Source: Roseiarcus sp963783175
GTDB taxonomy: Bacteria; Pseudomonadota; Alphaproteobacteria; Rhizobiales; Beijerinckiaceae
Direction: 5' to 3'
Assembly: GCA_963783175.1 (NCBI GenBank)
Contig: CAWANG010000042.1
Coordinates: 1 to 64,000 of the forward strand
Length of the DNA: 64,000 bases
Positions 18,808 to 28,545 of this stretch are shown here, in pieces (within the stretch, counting starts at the first letter, position 1; each line of letters begins with the position of its first letter). The position numbers and the translations under genes were made by a program. The notes beneath the pieces are model-generated. The model had not been told where the DNA came from and did not search any database. It saw only the letters and a program-made list of their open reading frames with translations.

Positions 18808-19335
18808 CTACCCGATCGCCATCACTGCGCCGCGTGCAAGGCGCGGGACGAGCTTCAGCATGTCGGCTATGGAAATTGCGACGCAGCCGGCGGTGGGGGT
18901 GAGGCCCGGGCGGGCGATGTGGAAGAAAATGGCGCTGCCGCGCCCTTTTGCGCGACGTGAGAAATTCTGGTCGAGGACGAAGGTCAGATCGTAGAGATGA
19001 TCGTCGCGCCACATCCGATCGGTGCAGTCGGCCGCCGGCAGCCGCACCGGCCGGTTGTAGCGCCGACTTTCCGGGTCTTCGCACCAGCCCTGGTCGCGAC
19101 GCATGGGCCTGAGCGGCGCGCCGGCCGCCCGCAGCCGGACGCGGTCGGGCCGGCAATAGCCCCAGAGAAGCCTGAACCGCCCAGCCGGCGTGCCGCGATC
19201 GCCCTCGCGCTTGATCTGCACGATTCCGGTTGGCCCAAGCGCGCAGGGGATGCGGAACGAACCCGCGGTGAGCCAGCCGCGCGCCCGGTTGCCGGCAAGC
19301 GGGCGGACGCGGAGGAGGGACAGGCGCGAGGACAT
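18808..19335 (-). CDS. L,D-transpeptidase (YkuD domain)
   Basis: Protein of 175 residues with a YkuD domain. The catalytic histidine lies in IFFHIAR and the nucleophile in TAGCVAIS, matching the HxnSxGC-type signature, although threonine-alanine replaces the more usual serine-x. Such enzymes form 3-3 peptidoglycan cross-links or attach proteins to the wall. No signal peptide is obvious. The frame is open to a TTG at 19392, but the ATG at 19335 is the better start. Confidence 0.85.
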   Translation of the reverse strand: MSSRLSLLRVRPLAGNRARGWLTAGSFRIPCALGPTGIVQIKREGDRGTPAGRFRLLWGYCRPDRVRLRAAGAPLRPMRRDQGWCEDPESRRYNRPVRLPAADCTDRMWRDDHLYDLTFVLDQNFSRRAKGRGSAIFFHIARPGLTPTAGCVAISIADMLKLVPRLARGAVMAIG

Positions 19336-19545
19336 GGGTCGATCCGAATCGGCGGTGTCGCCGATGATGCAGGCTCGGCTCGGCGGCCTCAAGCGTTATG
19401 CCCGGCCGTAACTCACGCAAATTTGGTCGCCGCTCGCGCCGAATTGAGCGCGCCGAGGCGTCCATCCGCCGCGCTTGCCCTATTTTAGCTCGGGCGGCGC
19501 GCTCTATTTCGCGCCACAGCCGGTCCAATCGAAGAGTTGCAGACC

Positions 19546-20001
19546 ATGATCGACCTAGTCATCAACGGACGGAGGCTCGCGATCGACGTCGAGCCCGACA
19601 TGCCGCTGCTGTGGGCGCTGCGCGATGAACTAGGGATGGTCGGAACGAAGTTCGGCTGCGGCGCTGGGCTCTGCGGCGCCTGCACTGTGCTCATCGAAGG
19701 CGAGGCGACGCGGTCGTGCATCACTTCTGTAAGCGCCGCCGCCGGCAAGCCGATCCTCACCATCGAGGGCCTCGGCGAGAAAGAATTGCACGCGGTGCAG
19801 AAGGCGTGGATAGAGGCCGACGCGCCGCAATGCGGCTATTGCCAATCGGGGCAGATCCTGGCGGCCGTAGCTCTGCTCTCGCACAATCCCCATCCGAGTG
19901 ACGCCGACATCGACGACGGGATGACCAATATCTGCCGTTGCGGGACTTACCCCCGCATGCGCGCCGCTGTTCATCGCGCCGCCGAACTGATCAAGATCTG
20001 A
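19546..20001 (+). CDS. iorA: isoquinoline 1-oxidoreductase-like small subunit (2Fe-2S)
   Basis: Electron-transfer subunit of a molybdenum hydroxylase or aldehyde oxidase. It has 151 residues with a plant-type 2Fe-2S site (CGAGLCGACTV) and a second cluster formed by CGYCQSG and CRCGTY. The large subunit follows after 14 bases. The pair lies next to the MoxY-like regulators and the PQQ locus, so a role in aldehyde oxidation is possible but not proven. Confidence 0.9.
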   Translation: MIDLVINGRRLAIDVEPDMPLLWALRDELGMVGTKFGCGAGLCGACTVLIEGEATRSCITSVSAAAGKPILTIEGLGEKELHAVQKAWIEADAPQCGYCQSGQILAAVALLSHNPHPSDADIDDGMTNICRCGTYPRMRAAVHRAAELIKI

Positions 20002-20015
20002 AGGGAGAGCCCGTA

Positions 20016-22187
20016 ATGACCCTCATGCTCTCCCGCCGCTCGCTTATCCAGGTGGGCCTCTCCGCAGCCGGCGGCCTGATGATCGCCGCGTTCGCGCCCG
20101 AGTTCGCCGGCGCGACAACCATTGCTGGCGAACCGTGGAGCCCGGAGACAGGCAAGTCGCCCGACGAGGTCACCGCCTTCGTGGTCATCGACCCCGACAA
20201 TTCGATCACGCTGCGCGTGCCGAAGTCGGAAATGGGGCAGGGCGTGCTGACGTCGCTCGCGATGATCCTGGCCGAGGAATTGGAATGCGACTTCGCCAAG
20301 GTGAAGGTCGAGTACGCCTCCGCCCACCGCAACCTCACCGACAACAACGTCTATCAATCGATGGGGACGGGTGGCTCTTCCTCGGTGCGGCGATCGCGCG
20401 TCTTCCTGCAGCAGGCCGGCGCGTCGGTCCGGGCGCGGCTCGTCGCCGCGGCCGCGGCGCGCTGGGGCGTCGAACCCGCGTCCTGCGTCGCCGGCGGCGG
20501 GCTTGTCCGGCATGAAGCCTCCGGGTGGTCGGCGTCCTTCGGCGACCTCGCGGCCGACGCCGCCAGGGTCACGCTCGCCGCCGAGCCCGCGATCAAGACG
20601 CCCGATCAGTTCAAGCTCATCGGCAAGGAGATCAAGCGCATCGACACGCCGCTCAAAGTGACCGGCGCGGCGCGTTTTGGCATCGATACCCGCCTGCCCG
20701 GCATGGCCTACGCTGCCGCCGCCAATTGTCCGGTGTTCGGCGGCAAGCTCAAGTCCTATGATTTTTCAGCCGTCTCCGGGCGCCGCGGGATCATCGCCGC
20801 CATGCCGGTGACCAATGGCGTCGCCGTGGTCGCCGACAACTTCTGGCGCGCCAAGGAAGCGCTGAACGCGATGCCGATCGAATGGGACTTCGGCCCGGCC
20901 GCTTCGACGGACAGCGTCGAGTTCGCCGCCGACTATCGCGCCGCGCTCGACGGGCCGCTCGCCAACGGCGGCGGCCATGGCGACGTCACCGCCGCCTTCG
21001 CGAAGCCGGCCAAAGTGCTCGAGGCGCTCTACGAGGTTCCGTACCTCGCGCATGCGCCGATGGAGCCGCTGAACGCGACCGCGCATTGGCGCCCCGACCG
21101 GCTCGACGTCTGGATGGGGACGCAAGATCCCGATTCCGCGCTCGCGCGCGCGGCCAGGGCCGGCGGGCTCGATCCGAAGGCGGTCTTCGTCCACAATTGC
21201 TTCCTCGGCGGCGGGTTCGGCCGGCGCGCGGTCAACGACGAATTGACTCAGGCGGTCGAGGTCTCCAAGGCGCTTCGGCGCCCGATCAAGCTGATCTGGA
21301 CCCGGGAAGAGGACATCCGATCGGATCGCTATCGCCCGCAGGCGGCGCTGAGAATGCGCGCCGCGCTGAGTGATGACGGCTCGCCCGCCGGCTTCGATTT
21401 CACGACCGCGGTCGGCTCGATCACCCACTCGCTCGGCTGGGGCAAGGTCGAGAACGGGGTCGAGCGCCAGGCGGTCGAAGGCCTCGCCAATTGTCCCTAT
21501 CGCGCCGACGCACTGAAAGTCGGCGTCAACCTCAAGAACACCCATGTGCCGGTCATGTTCTGGCGCTCGGTCGGCTCGTCGCAGAACGCCTTCGCAGTCG
21601 AGAGCTTTGTCGACGAGGTCGCCCATGCCGCCAAACGCGACCCACTCGAATACCGGCGCAGTCTGCTCCAAGACCGGCCCGACTTCCTCGCCGTCCTCGA
21701 TGCGCTCGCCGACAAGGGCGACTGGGGCAAGCCCTTGCCCAAAGGCATCGGGCGGGGCGTCGCGATCCACGAGGCCTTCGGCACCATCGTCGGCGAGATC
21801 GCCGAGGTCGCGGTCAGCGACCGTGGCGAAGTCAAGGTCGAGCGGGTCGTCGCCTGCGTCGACTGCGGCCACCTCGTCAATCCGCTCACCGCCGCGATGC
21901 AGATCGAAAGCGCGGTGCTCTATGGCCTGACCGCGGCCCTATTCGGCGAGATCACGATCAAGGAGGGCAGGGTCGAGCAGGGCAATTTCGACTCTTATCC
22001 GATCGCAAAGATGGCCGACGCGCCGGTCATCGAAACCCATTTCGTCCTCTCCGGCGGCGACAAGTGGGGCGGGCTCGGCGAACCTGGCACTCCGCCGATC
22101 GCGCCCGCGGTCGCCAACGCCATCTTCGCCGTCACGGGCAAACGCATCCGCTCGCTGCCGCTGAAGAACGCGGCGCTCGGGGTGTAA
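20016..22187 (+). CDS. iorB: isoquinoline 1-oxidoreductase-like molybdopterin subunit
   Basis: Large subunit of 723 residues with a twin-arginine signal (SRRSLIQVGLSAAGG), so the complex is exported folded to the periplasm. Molybdopterin-contact regions are seen at GQGVLTSLAM, GGGFGRRAVND and the C-terminal GLGEPGTPPIAPAVANAI, where the glutamate is the catalytic base of the family. AAGGGAGAG precedes the ATG. The true substrate of IorAB-type enzymes in this group is usually an aldehyde and cannot be read from the sequence. Confidence 0.93.
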   Translation: MTLMLSRRSLIQVGLSAAGGLMIAAFAPEFAGATTIAGEPWSPETGKSPDEVTAFVVIDPDNSITLRVPKSEMGQGVLTSLAMILAEELECDFAKVKVEYASAHRNLTDNNVYQSMGTGGSSSVRRSRVFLQQAGASVRARLVAAAAARWGVEPASCVAGGGLVRHEASGWSASFGDLAADAARVTLAAEPAIKTPDQFKLIGKEIKRIDTPLKVTGAARFGIDTRLPGMAYAAAANCPVFGGKLKSYDFSAVSGRRGIIAAMPVTNGVAVVADNFWRAKEALNAMPIEWDFGPAASTDSVEFAADYRAALDGPLANGGGHGDVTAAFAKPAKVLEALYEVPYLAHAPMEPLNATAHWRPDRLDVWMGTQDPDSALARAARAGGLDPKAVFVHNCFLGGGFGRRAVNDELTQAVEVSKALRRPIKLIWTREEDIRSDRYRPQAALRMRAALSDDGSPAGFDFTTAVGSITHSLGWGKVENGVERQAVEGLANCPYRADALKVGVNLKNTHVPVMFWRSVGSSQNAFAVESFVDEVAHAAKRDPLEYRRSLLQDRPDFLAVLDALADKGDWGKPLPKGIGRGVAIHEAFGTIVGEIAEVAVSDRGEVKVERVVACVDCGHLVNPLTAAMQIESAVLYGLTAALFGEITIKEGRVEQGNFDSYPIAKMADAPVIETHFVLSGGDKWGGLGEPGTPPIAPAVANAIFAVTGKRIRSLPLKNAALGV

Positions 22188-22196
22188 ACGGACCCC

Positions 22197-22823
22197 TCAT
22201 ATCCTCGCGCTGAGCGCGATGCGCATGAGGTCCATGGCGGAGCGGGCGCCGAGCTTCTGCTTGAGCTGGGTGCAATTGTTGGCGATGGTCTTATAGGAGA
22301 CGTTCAACAGGTCGGCGATCTGGGCCATGGTGCGGCCGGCGGCGAGGAGGCGCAAGACTTCGAGCTCGCGCGGGCTCAGGCTCGAAATCGCATTGGCGTT
22401 GGCGCCCGCGCGCAGGAAGGCGATCTGCCGCGCCATCTCCGGATGCAGATAGAGACCGCCATTCGCCACCTGCCTTACCGCTTCGGCAAACAGGGCCGGA
22501 TCGTCGTTCTTGGCGATGTAGCCCTTTGCGCCAGCCTCGATGGCCCGCGCGGCGACGACCGGGTCGTCGTTCATGCTGAAGACGATGAGCCGCGCCTCCG
22601 GCGCTCGCTCGAGGATCCGTCGCAGGAGCTCAAGGCCCGAATGTCCCGGCAGATTGATGTCGATCACCGCGACGTCGGGGCTCTGGTCGAAAAAAGCGGC
22701 GAAGCCGGACGCGCCGTCCCGCGCCTCGCGGACCTCGACGCGCGAATCCGCCTCGAGAAGAGCGCGACATCCCGATATGACGATCGGATGGTCGTCGACG
22801 ATAAGAACCCGCAAAAGCTGCAT
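22197..22823 (-). CDS. NarL/FixJ-type response regulator (MoxX-like)
   Basis: Regulator of 208 residues. The receiver domain (1-120) has the acidic pair in IVDDHP and phospho-acceptor aspartate in AVIDINLPGHSG. A LuxR-type HTH follows at about 145-205 (LSPRELEVLRLLAAGRTMAQIA). It is divergent from a MoxY-like kinase with only 77 bases between them, so the two are an obvious pair. MoxX/MoxY-type pairs control methanol dehydrogenase genes in some methylotrophs. Function here is inferred from family and neighbours. Confidence 0.9.
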   Translation of the reverse strand: MQLLRVLIVDDHPIVISGCRALLEADSRVEVREARDGASGFAAFFDQSPDVAVIDINLPGHSGLELLRRILERAPEARLIVFSMNDDPVVAARAIEAGAKGYIAKNDDPALFAEAVRQVANGGLYLHPEMARQIAFLRAGANANAISSLSPRELEVLRLLAAGRTMAQIADLLNVSYKTIANNCTQLKQKLGARSAMDLMRIALSARI

Positions 22824-22900
22824 CCTTCCGTGGCAATCCCTCGCAGCATTGACAGGAGCGCGAGCAAAATCAACGGTGAAGCCGGAAAGGCGTGAGACGG

Positions 22901-24283
22901 ATGTGGCGTTCGATCTCCCTGCGCACTCGGCTCAATCTCATTTTCGCGTCGCTTTTCGCGCTGTGGCTCGCCGCCGACGCGGGCCACGTCGTCCTCCAGG
23001 CGAGCGCTCGGGCGCGCGCCGAAACGCAAAGCGCGATGCGGCTGACCAAGGATTTCGTCTCAACCACGCTGGCGCGCTCGCAGGGGCCGCCTCGACCGGA
23101 CGCGGTCGAGGCGCTCATCGCCAGTCTCCAGAACCTGCGGCACGTGCGGGCCGGGCTGGGCGAACCGTCGCTCGCTTCGTCGATCGCGCGCGAGGCGAAC
23201 AATGAGTCGGACGCCCCGCGGTGGTTTCGGGCCCTCGTCAACGCGCCAAGCGAAGTCGCCGCTATTCCAGTGAGCTTGAACGACGGCAGGACGGAGTCGA
23301 TCATCATTGTCGCCGATCCTGCGGACGAGATCGACGAAGTCTGGGCGGGCGCGCGCGACCATGCGCTGGTCGGCGCGATGATGGCGCTGGCGGCGTTGGG
23401 AGTGACGAGCATGCTGGTCGGGCGCGCGGTAAAGCCTCTTGGCGTCGCCAGCGCAACGCTCGGACGCCTTGAGGCGGGCGACTATGCGGCGCGCGCGGAA
23501 GGCGGCGGACCACCGGAGATTCGCAAACTCAACGCCAAGATCAACAGTCTCGCGGAGGCGCTTGGCGACTTGAAGCGCGCCAACGGCGAATTGGTGGAGC
23601 GCGTTTTCGACGCCCAGGACATGGAACGTCAGGTGATCGCTCACGAGCTACACGACGAATTCGGGCCGCATCTCTTTGCCTTGCGGGCCAGCGCCGCGGT
23701 TTTGGGCAGAAAGCTCGGCGATGATCCACCGTCGCGGGCGGCGGCGAGCGCGATCGAGGCGCAGGTCGAAGCGCTTCAGGCGCAAAACCACCGCATCCTC
23801 GCCGATCTGCGTCCGGCCGCGCTTGAGGAATTGGGCCTTGCCGAGGCGCTCGAGGCCCTCGTCGCCCATTGGCGGCGAGCCGAGCCGAGGGTGGCGGTTA
23901 AGCTCGATGTCGATCCGCGCGTCGAGACGATGAGCGATCGCGCGAGCCTTATGGCCTATCGCTTCGTCCAGGAGGCGATGACCAACGCATTTCGCCACGC
24001 CGGCGCGATGCGGATCGACGTGTCGCTGCGGTTCGAAACGCCGGTCCTCGAGCCGGTCTTGGACGCGGGCTTAGGGGGATTTGTCATTCGCGTCGCCGAC
24101 GACGGTCGCGGATTGCAGGGCGAAACTGAAGCTGGGATGGGGCTTGCCGGCATGCGCGACCGGGTCCGGCTGCTTGGCGGCCAAGTCGCCATCGGCTCCC
24201 GGCCCGGAGGCGGCGTCGTGGTCGAGGCGCGGTTCGGCGCGGCCGGAGCGGTCGCCGACCGGGAAAACTTCCCGACGAAGTGA
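22901..24283 (+). CDS. NarX-family sensor histidine kinase, MoxY-like
   Basis: Membrane kinase of 460 residues. The first transmembrane helix lies at about 10-30. A periplasmic region of about 100 residues (with LRHVRAG, APRWFRALV and VADPADEIDEVW) matches the LapD/MoxY sensor-domain pattern. A second helix, a HAMP-like segment and an HPK7 core follow, with phospho-histidine in IAHELHDEFG and an ATPase with NAFRHAG and DDGRGL. I chose the ATG at 22901; a GTG at 22892 is possible. It lies upstream of the TonB receptor gene and probably senses a metabolite linked to alcohol oxidation. Confidence 0.9.
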   Translation: MWRSISLRTRLNLIFASLFALWLAADAGHVVLQASARARAETQSAMRLTKDFVSTTLARSQGPPRPDAVEALIASLQNLRHVRAGLGEPSLASSIAREANNESDAPRWFRALVNAPSEVAAIPVSLNDGRTESIIIVADPADEIDEVWAGARDHALVGAMMALAALGVTSMLVGRAVKPLGVASATLGRLEAGDYAARAEGGGPPEIRKLNAKINSLAEALGDLKRANGELVERVFDAQDMERQVIAHELHDEFGPHLFALRASAAVLGRKLGDDPPSRAAASAIEAQVEALQAQNHRILADLRPAALEELGLAEALEALVAHWRRAEPRVAVKLDVDPRVETMSDRASLMAYRFVQEAMTNAFRHAGAMRIDVSLRFETPVLEPVLDAGLGGFVIRVADDGRGLQGETEAGMGLAGMRDRVRLLGGQVAIGSRPGGGVVVEARFGAAGAVADRENFPTK

Positions 24284-24449
24284 GGAATGGGTCCCTGAAA
24301 ATCTTCCAATGTTTGAAATTACTTGCGGCGAGAGACGCGCTTATGTTTGAGGGGCCGCGAGCGGGCCTATGAGATTTTGCGCTCTCATAACTCCCTGACG
24401 AGCTTGCTCGCGGCGCTATTGACGTGGCGCGCGCTGGGGAGGACGTCAG

Positions 24450-26771
24450 ATGACTCGCTCAACGGCTTGGCGGTTGCGCGCGCTCGGCTTCTCGCTTTTT
24501 ATCGCCGCAGCGGCCACGGCGCGCGCGGACACGATCGTGCTCCCGACCTTCGATGTCGTCGCGACGACGCCGCTCGGCGGCGGTGAGATCGACGTGGCGC
24601 GATCTCCCTTCGCGGTTTGGCAGACCAGCTCCCAAGATATGCAAACCTTCAACGATACGACGCTCACCGACGCGCTGGGGCGTTCGGCGCCGGGCGTCAC
24701 CGTCGGCAACGTCTCCGGCAACGACTTCCAGCCTGACCTCAGCTATCGCGGCTTCGACGCGACCGCGGTCACCGGCACGCCGCAAGGGCTAGCCGTCTAC
24801 CAGAACGGCACCCGCATCAACGAGGCGTTCGGCGACGTCGTCAATTGGGACCTCATCCCAGCAAATGCAATCGACAAGACGACGATCATCGCGGCAAACC
24901 CGATCTTCGGCCTCAACGCGCTCGGCGGCGCCGTCACCGTGACCATGAAGAACGGCTTCACCTGGCAGGGCTTCGAAGCCGATCTCGAGGGCGGCTCCTT
25001 CTATCGCGCGCAAGAGCAAATTCAATACGGCAAGCTGGTCGGCAACTGGTCGGTTTATCTGGCGGCCTCGCAGATCAATGAGGGCGGCTGGCGCGGCGAC
25101 TCGGCGTCGCAGCTCACCAACTTTTATGGCGACGTCGGCTACAAGGCGAACGGGTTTGAATCGCACCTGCAGCTCACCGCGGGGAACACCCAGTTCGGCG
25201 CTGTCGCTTACACGCCGATCCAGCAGCTTCAGACGAATTGGGGCAGCGTCTACACCGTTCCCCAGACGACCGATAATCAGATGGCCATGCTCCAGTGGAC
25301 CGGCAGCTACGCCTATTCGCCGACGCTGAGCTTCCAGGCCGGAGCCCATTTCCGCCAGTTCAACCAGCAGCACGTAGATGGCAACGGGACCCAGGTGACG
25401 CCCTGTCCGCCCTATTCGTGCCTAAACGGGAGCCCGGTGCATGACACGTTGGGCGGAATCATACCCGACATTTCGCAGGGTGGAACGCTCGACCTCGGCG
25501 AGGACGACGACAACCAGACGCAATCACGCTCGGTCGGCGTCAGCGGGCAGGTTGTCGACACCGACAAGATTTTCGGCCGCGACAACAATCTGACCGTCGG
25601 CACGTCGCTCGACTACGGCTGGACGCATTATATCGGCAACAGCACGCTCGGCACGATCGCTTTCACGAACAACTCGTACCCGTTGACCGCCTCCCCATTC
25701 ATCATCGACGAGCCCGACAGCTTTCTGAATCCGATCGACGTCAAGGCGAACAACACCTATGTCGGCGTCTACGCGCTCGACACGTTCAACGCGACCGATC
25801 GGCTGACACTGACCGGCGGTGCGCGTTTCAATTTCGCCGGGATCAATCTCGAGGGCACGAACGACGCTCTCCTCAGCGGCTACTCGGACTACTTCCACCT
25901 CAATCCGACGGTCGGCCTGACCTACAAGATCACGCCTGACATCAACTTCTACGCGGGATATGCGATGACCAATCGCACGCCGACGCCGCTTGAGCTCGGC
26001 TGCGCGAGCCCCACTGTCCCCTGCATCATCGACAACTTCCTGTCTTCCGACCCGCCGCTGAAGCAGGTCGTCGGCAACACTTTTGAGCTGGGCTTCCGTG
26101 GGCAGAACGCTCTCGCCGCATTGGGGCCCCAATGGGGCAAGCTGCAATGGTCGGCCGGGCTCTTCCGCACCACGCTCACCAACGACATTCTGCCGGTGGT
26201 GAGCACGTTCAACGGCTTCGGGTATTACACCAACGTTGGCACAACCTTGCGCCAGGGGGCGGAGGTCAGCGCCCAGTGGACCGCCGATAAGTGGACGGCT
26301 TACGCCAATTACACCTACATCGACGCCATTTACCTTACGACCTTCGAGGAGCCGTCGCCGAACAATCCGTTGGCCGACGCCAATGGGAACATTCCGATCA
26401 CCAATGGCACGCAAATCGCCGGCATTCCAAAAAATACGGTCAAGCTGGGCGTCGACTACGCCGTGACCGACAATTGGAAGATCGGCGCGGACATGGTCGC
26501 GGCCTCAGGCCAGGTCATCTTCGGCAACGAGAACAACGCGGTTCCCCAAGTCCCGGGCTATGCCGTCTTCGGCCTCCACACCTCCTACCAGTGGAACAAG
26601 CAAATTCAGCTTTATGGCTACGCCCAGAACATTTTCGACCAGCGCTATTATACGTCCGGCGGCCTGGTTCAGCCCGGAGAGTTCATGACCGGCCCGGCGA
26701 TTACGAATCCGCAGTCGTTCGGGCCGGGGAAGCCCTTCGCCATCTACGGGGGGGTGCGGATCACATTGTAA
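24450..26771 (+). CDS. TonB-dependent outer-membrane receptor
   Basis: Outer-membrane gated channel of 773 residues. It has a signal peptide (cleavage near ATARADT), a TonB-box-like stretch (TFDVVATTP), a plug domain (about 50-160, with YRGFDAT and GGAVTVT) and a 22-strand barrel ending in aromatic-rich strands and RITL. The only cysteines in the barrel are in two short loop pairs. The neighbours (EF-hand protein, exbB-exbD-tonB, pqqBCDE) suggest the ligand is PQQ or a lanthanide complex, comparable in role to PqqU or LutH. This is inference. The 166-base leader from 24284 holds a tiny ORF discussed under findings. Confidence 0.92.
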   Translation: MTRSTAWRLRALGFSLFIAAAATARADTIVLPTFDVVATTPLGGGEIDVARSPFAVWQTSSQDMQTFNDTTLTDALGRSAPGVTVGNVSGNDFQPDLSYRGFDATAVTGTPQGLAVYQNGTRINEAFGDVVNWDLIPANAIDKTTIIAANPIFGLNALGGAVTVTMKNGFTWQGFEADLEGGSFYRAQEQIQYGKLVGNWSVYLAASQINEGGWRGDSASQLTNFYGDVGYKANGFESHLQLTAGNTQFGAVAYTPIQQLQTNWGSVYTVPQTTDNQMAMLQWTGSYAYSPTLSFQAGAHFRQFNQQHVDGNGTQVTPCPPYSCLNGSPVHDTLGGIIPDISQGGTLDLGEDDDNQTQSRSVGVSGQVVDTDKIFGRDNNLTVGTSLDYGWTHYIGNSTLGTIAFTNNSYPLTASPFIIDEPDSFLNPIDVKANNTYVGVYALDTFNATDRLTLTGGARFNFAGINLEGTNDALLSGYSDYFHLNPTVGLTYKITPDINFYAGYAMTNRTPTPLELGCASPTVPCIIDNFLSSDPPLKQVVGNTFELGFRGQNALAALGPQWGKLQWSAGLFRTTLTNDILPVVSTFNGFGYYTNVGTTLRQGAEVSAQWTADKWTAYANYTYIDAIYLTTFEEPSPNNPLADANGNIPITNGTQIAGIPKNTVKLGVDYAVTDNWKIGADMVAASGQVIFGNENNAVPQVPGYAVFGLHTSYQWNKQIQLYGYAQNIFDQRYYTSGGLVQPGEFMTGPAITNPQSFGPGKPFAIYGGVRITL

Positions 26772-26984
26772 CTCCGGGATAAGCAGGGAAAGACGGAAGC
26801 GTTGAACGTAGTGTCCCGTCAGGCTAGAGCACGCGAGGCCGGATGCCCGAGAAATTCGGCCGCCCGGCGCATTACCGCAAGTCGCTCGCTTGAAGCGTGG
26901 CGCGGCCAGAGGATGTGTCATATCACGCAAGGTGAGGCCGCTCCGGGCGGCTGAGCTCATGCGTCGCGAAATCAGGAGATTCTC

Positions 26985-27384
26985 ATGGCGCTCTCACCGC
27001 GGACTATGCTCGTGTCATTCGCCGGCCTGCTTGCTCTAGGCGGCTCGCCCGTGACTGCCGCCTCCGGCCTGCCTGCAGGAACTCGACACCGACGCCGACG
27101 GAACGGTCGATCTTGCAGAGCCGAAAAAGGCTGCCGCAACGCTGTTCGACAAACTCGACCACGATCACGACGGCACCTTGGACGCCAAGGAATTGCGTAG
27201 GAGATTGACGACGGGCGATTTGAATGCGGCGGATCTCGACAAGGATGGGACGCTGTCGAAGGACGAGTACCTCGCGGTGGTTGAGAAGCGCTTCAATGAG
27301 GCGGATGTCGACCACGACGGCACTCTCACTCCGGAAGAACTGCAAGGCAGGGCAGGCCGCGCACTGTTGAAACTGCTAAAGTGA
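26985..27384 (+). CDS. secreted four-EF-hand protein, lanmodulin-like, frameshifted
   Basis: CAGGAG lies 8 bases upstream of the ATG. A signal peptide (cleavage near PVTAAS) is followed by an extra base at about 27075. Removing it gives a roughly 131-residue protein with four EF loops: DTDADGTVDLAE (34-45), DHDHDGTLDAKE (58-69), DLDKDGTLSKDE (83-94) and DVDHDGTLTPEE (107-118). Spacings of 24, 25 and 24 residues, FDKLD between loops 1 and 2, and the hydrophobic C-terminal helix match lanmodulin of Methylorubrum as I remember it. Lanmodulin has proline at loop position 2; here it is T, H, L and V. It is expected to bind lanthanide or calcium ions in the periplasm. It sits between the TonB receptor and exbB. 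Confidence 0.85.
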
Positions 27385-27430
27385 CGGACTCGACAGCGCG
27401 CGTGGTTGTTCTTGGCGAGTATGCGATGAC

Positions 27431-28093
27431 ATGGAAACGGTAAACCTATCTCCGATCGGGCTTTTTCTCTCGGCTGGGCTCGTCGGCAAGTTTGTCATGG
27501 GGGTGCTGTTTTTCGCCTCGCTCTGGTGCTGGGTCCTGATCATCGAAGGCGTCATTTCGGTCGTGCGCCTTGGCCGGGCCGTCCGGGCCGCGCGCGCCGG
27601 GCGAACGATCCCGAAACCGCTGGAGGCGATCGCCCTCGCCGGCGATGAGGAGACGCGACGTCGCATCCCCGGCGAAACAGTGAGCGACCTCAGAGAGCGC
27701 ATCTCGGATGCGATGGCGCGCGCGGCCCGCGAGCTCCTGACGCGCTCGGAAGGCGGCTTGCCCAATCTCGCGGTCATCTCCTCGGTCGCGCCGTTCGTCG
27801 GCCTGTTCGGCACCGTCTGGGGAATCATGTCGAGCTTCGCCGCCATCTCCCAGGCGCAGGACACGTCGCTGGTGACGGTCGCGCCGGGGATCGCCGAGTC
27901 GCTGGCGGCGACCGCCTACGGCCTCGCGGCGGCGATTCCGGCCTCGATCGGCTACAACCGCATCGGCGCCGCCTTTGCGCGACTCGGCCAGGACATGGCC
28001 TCTTTCGTCGAGGAGCGCGCGCTCGCCCTCATTTCGCGCCCGGCGGAAGTCGCCCGCGACGACGGGCCGCGTCGTCGCGCGGAGGCGCCCTGA
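27431..28093 (+). CDS. exbB: ExbB/TolQ-family proton channel protein
   Basis: Inner-membrane motor subunit that with ExbD converts proton flow into TonB movement. It has 220 residues and three transmembrane helices (about 15-40, 115-140, 155-175). The MotA/TolQ signature is seen in SSVAPFVGLFGTVWGIM and AATAYGLAAAIPA. It overlaps exbD by one base (TGATGG), so the genes are coupled. Confidence 0.95.
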   Translation: METVNLSPIGLFLSAGLVGKFVMGVLFFASLWCWVLIIEGVISVVRLGRAVRAARAGRTIPKPLEAIALAGDEETRRRIPGETVSDLRERISDAMARAARELLTRSEGGLPNLAVISSVAPFVGLFGTVWGIMSSFAAISQAQDTSLVTVAPGIAESLAATAYGLAAAIPASIGYNRIGAAFARLGQDMASFVEERALALISRPAEVARDDGPRRRAEAP

Positions 28094-28545
28094 TGGCAAT
28101 GAAGCCGCGCAAGGTCGGCGAAGGCCTCTATCAGCCTCTGGCCGAGATCAACGTCACGCCATTGGTCGATGTGATGCTCGTGCTGCTCATCATCTTCATG
28201 GTCACGGCGCCGTTGCTGGCAAGCGGCATCAAGGTCAACCTGCCGAGCGCCCGGACGGCCGAGCCGCTCGACGCCAAAAATCCGGTCGTGGTCGTCGTCG
28301 CCAAGGACGGCGCCGTTTCGGTCGGGAAGGACCCGGTTGTGCCCGATGAACTGGCGGCGACGGTTAAGGCAAGGCTCGGCGAGTCCAACGGAGTCGTGCA
28401 GCTGCGCGGCGACCGCGACGCTTCTTATGGCGACGTCGTGTCGGTCATGGACGAACTGGCCGCCAACGGCGTCACCCGCATCGCCATCGTCTCGAGCGGC
28501 CGCCGCTCTGCTCCAGCTCTGACGCCGCCCGCGCCCGCGCAATGA
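28093..28545 (+). CDS. exbD: ExbD-family biopolymer transport protein
   Basis: Partner of ExbB, 150 residues. One N-terminal transmembrane helix carries the proton-binding aspartate in the invariant INVTPLVDVMLVLLIIFMV stretch (residues 19-37). The periplasmic domain follows, with VQLRGDRDASYGDVV. It overlaps tonB by four bases (ATGA). Confidence 0.96.
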   Translation: MAMKPRKVGEGLYQPLAEINVTPLVDVMLVLLIIFMVTAPLLASGIKVNLPSARTAEPLDAKNPVVVVVAKDGAVSVGKDPVVPDELAATVKARLGESNGVVQLRGDRDASYGDVVSVMDELAANGVTRIAIVSSGRRSAPALTPPAPAQ

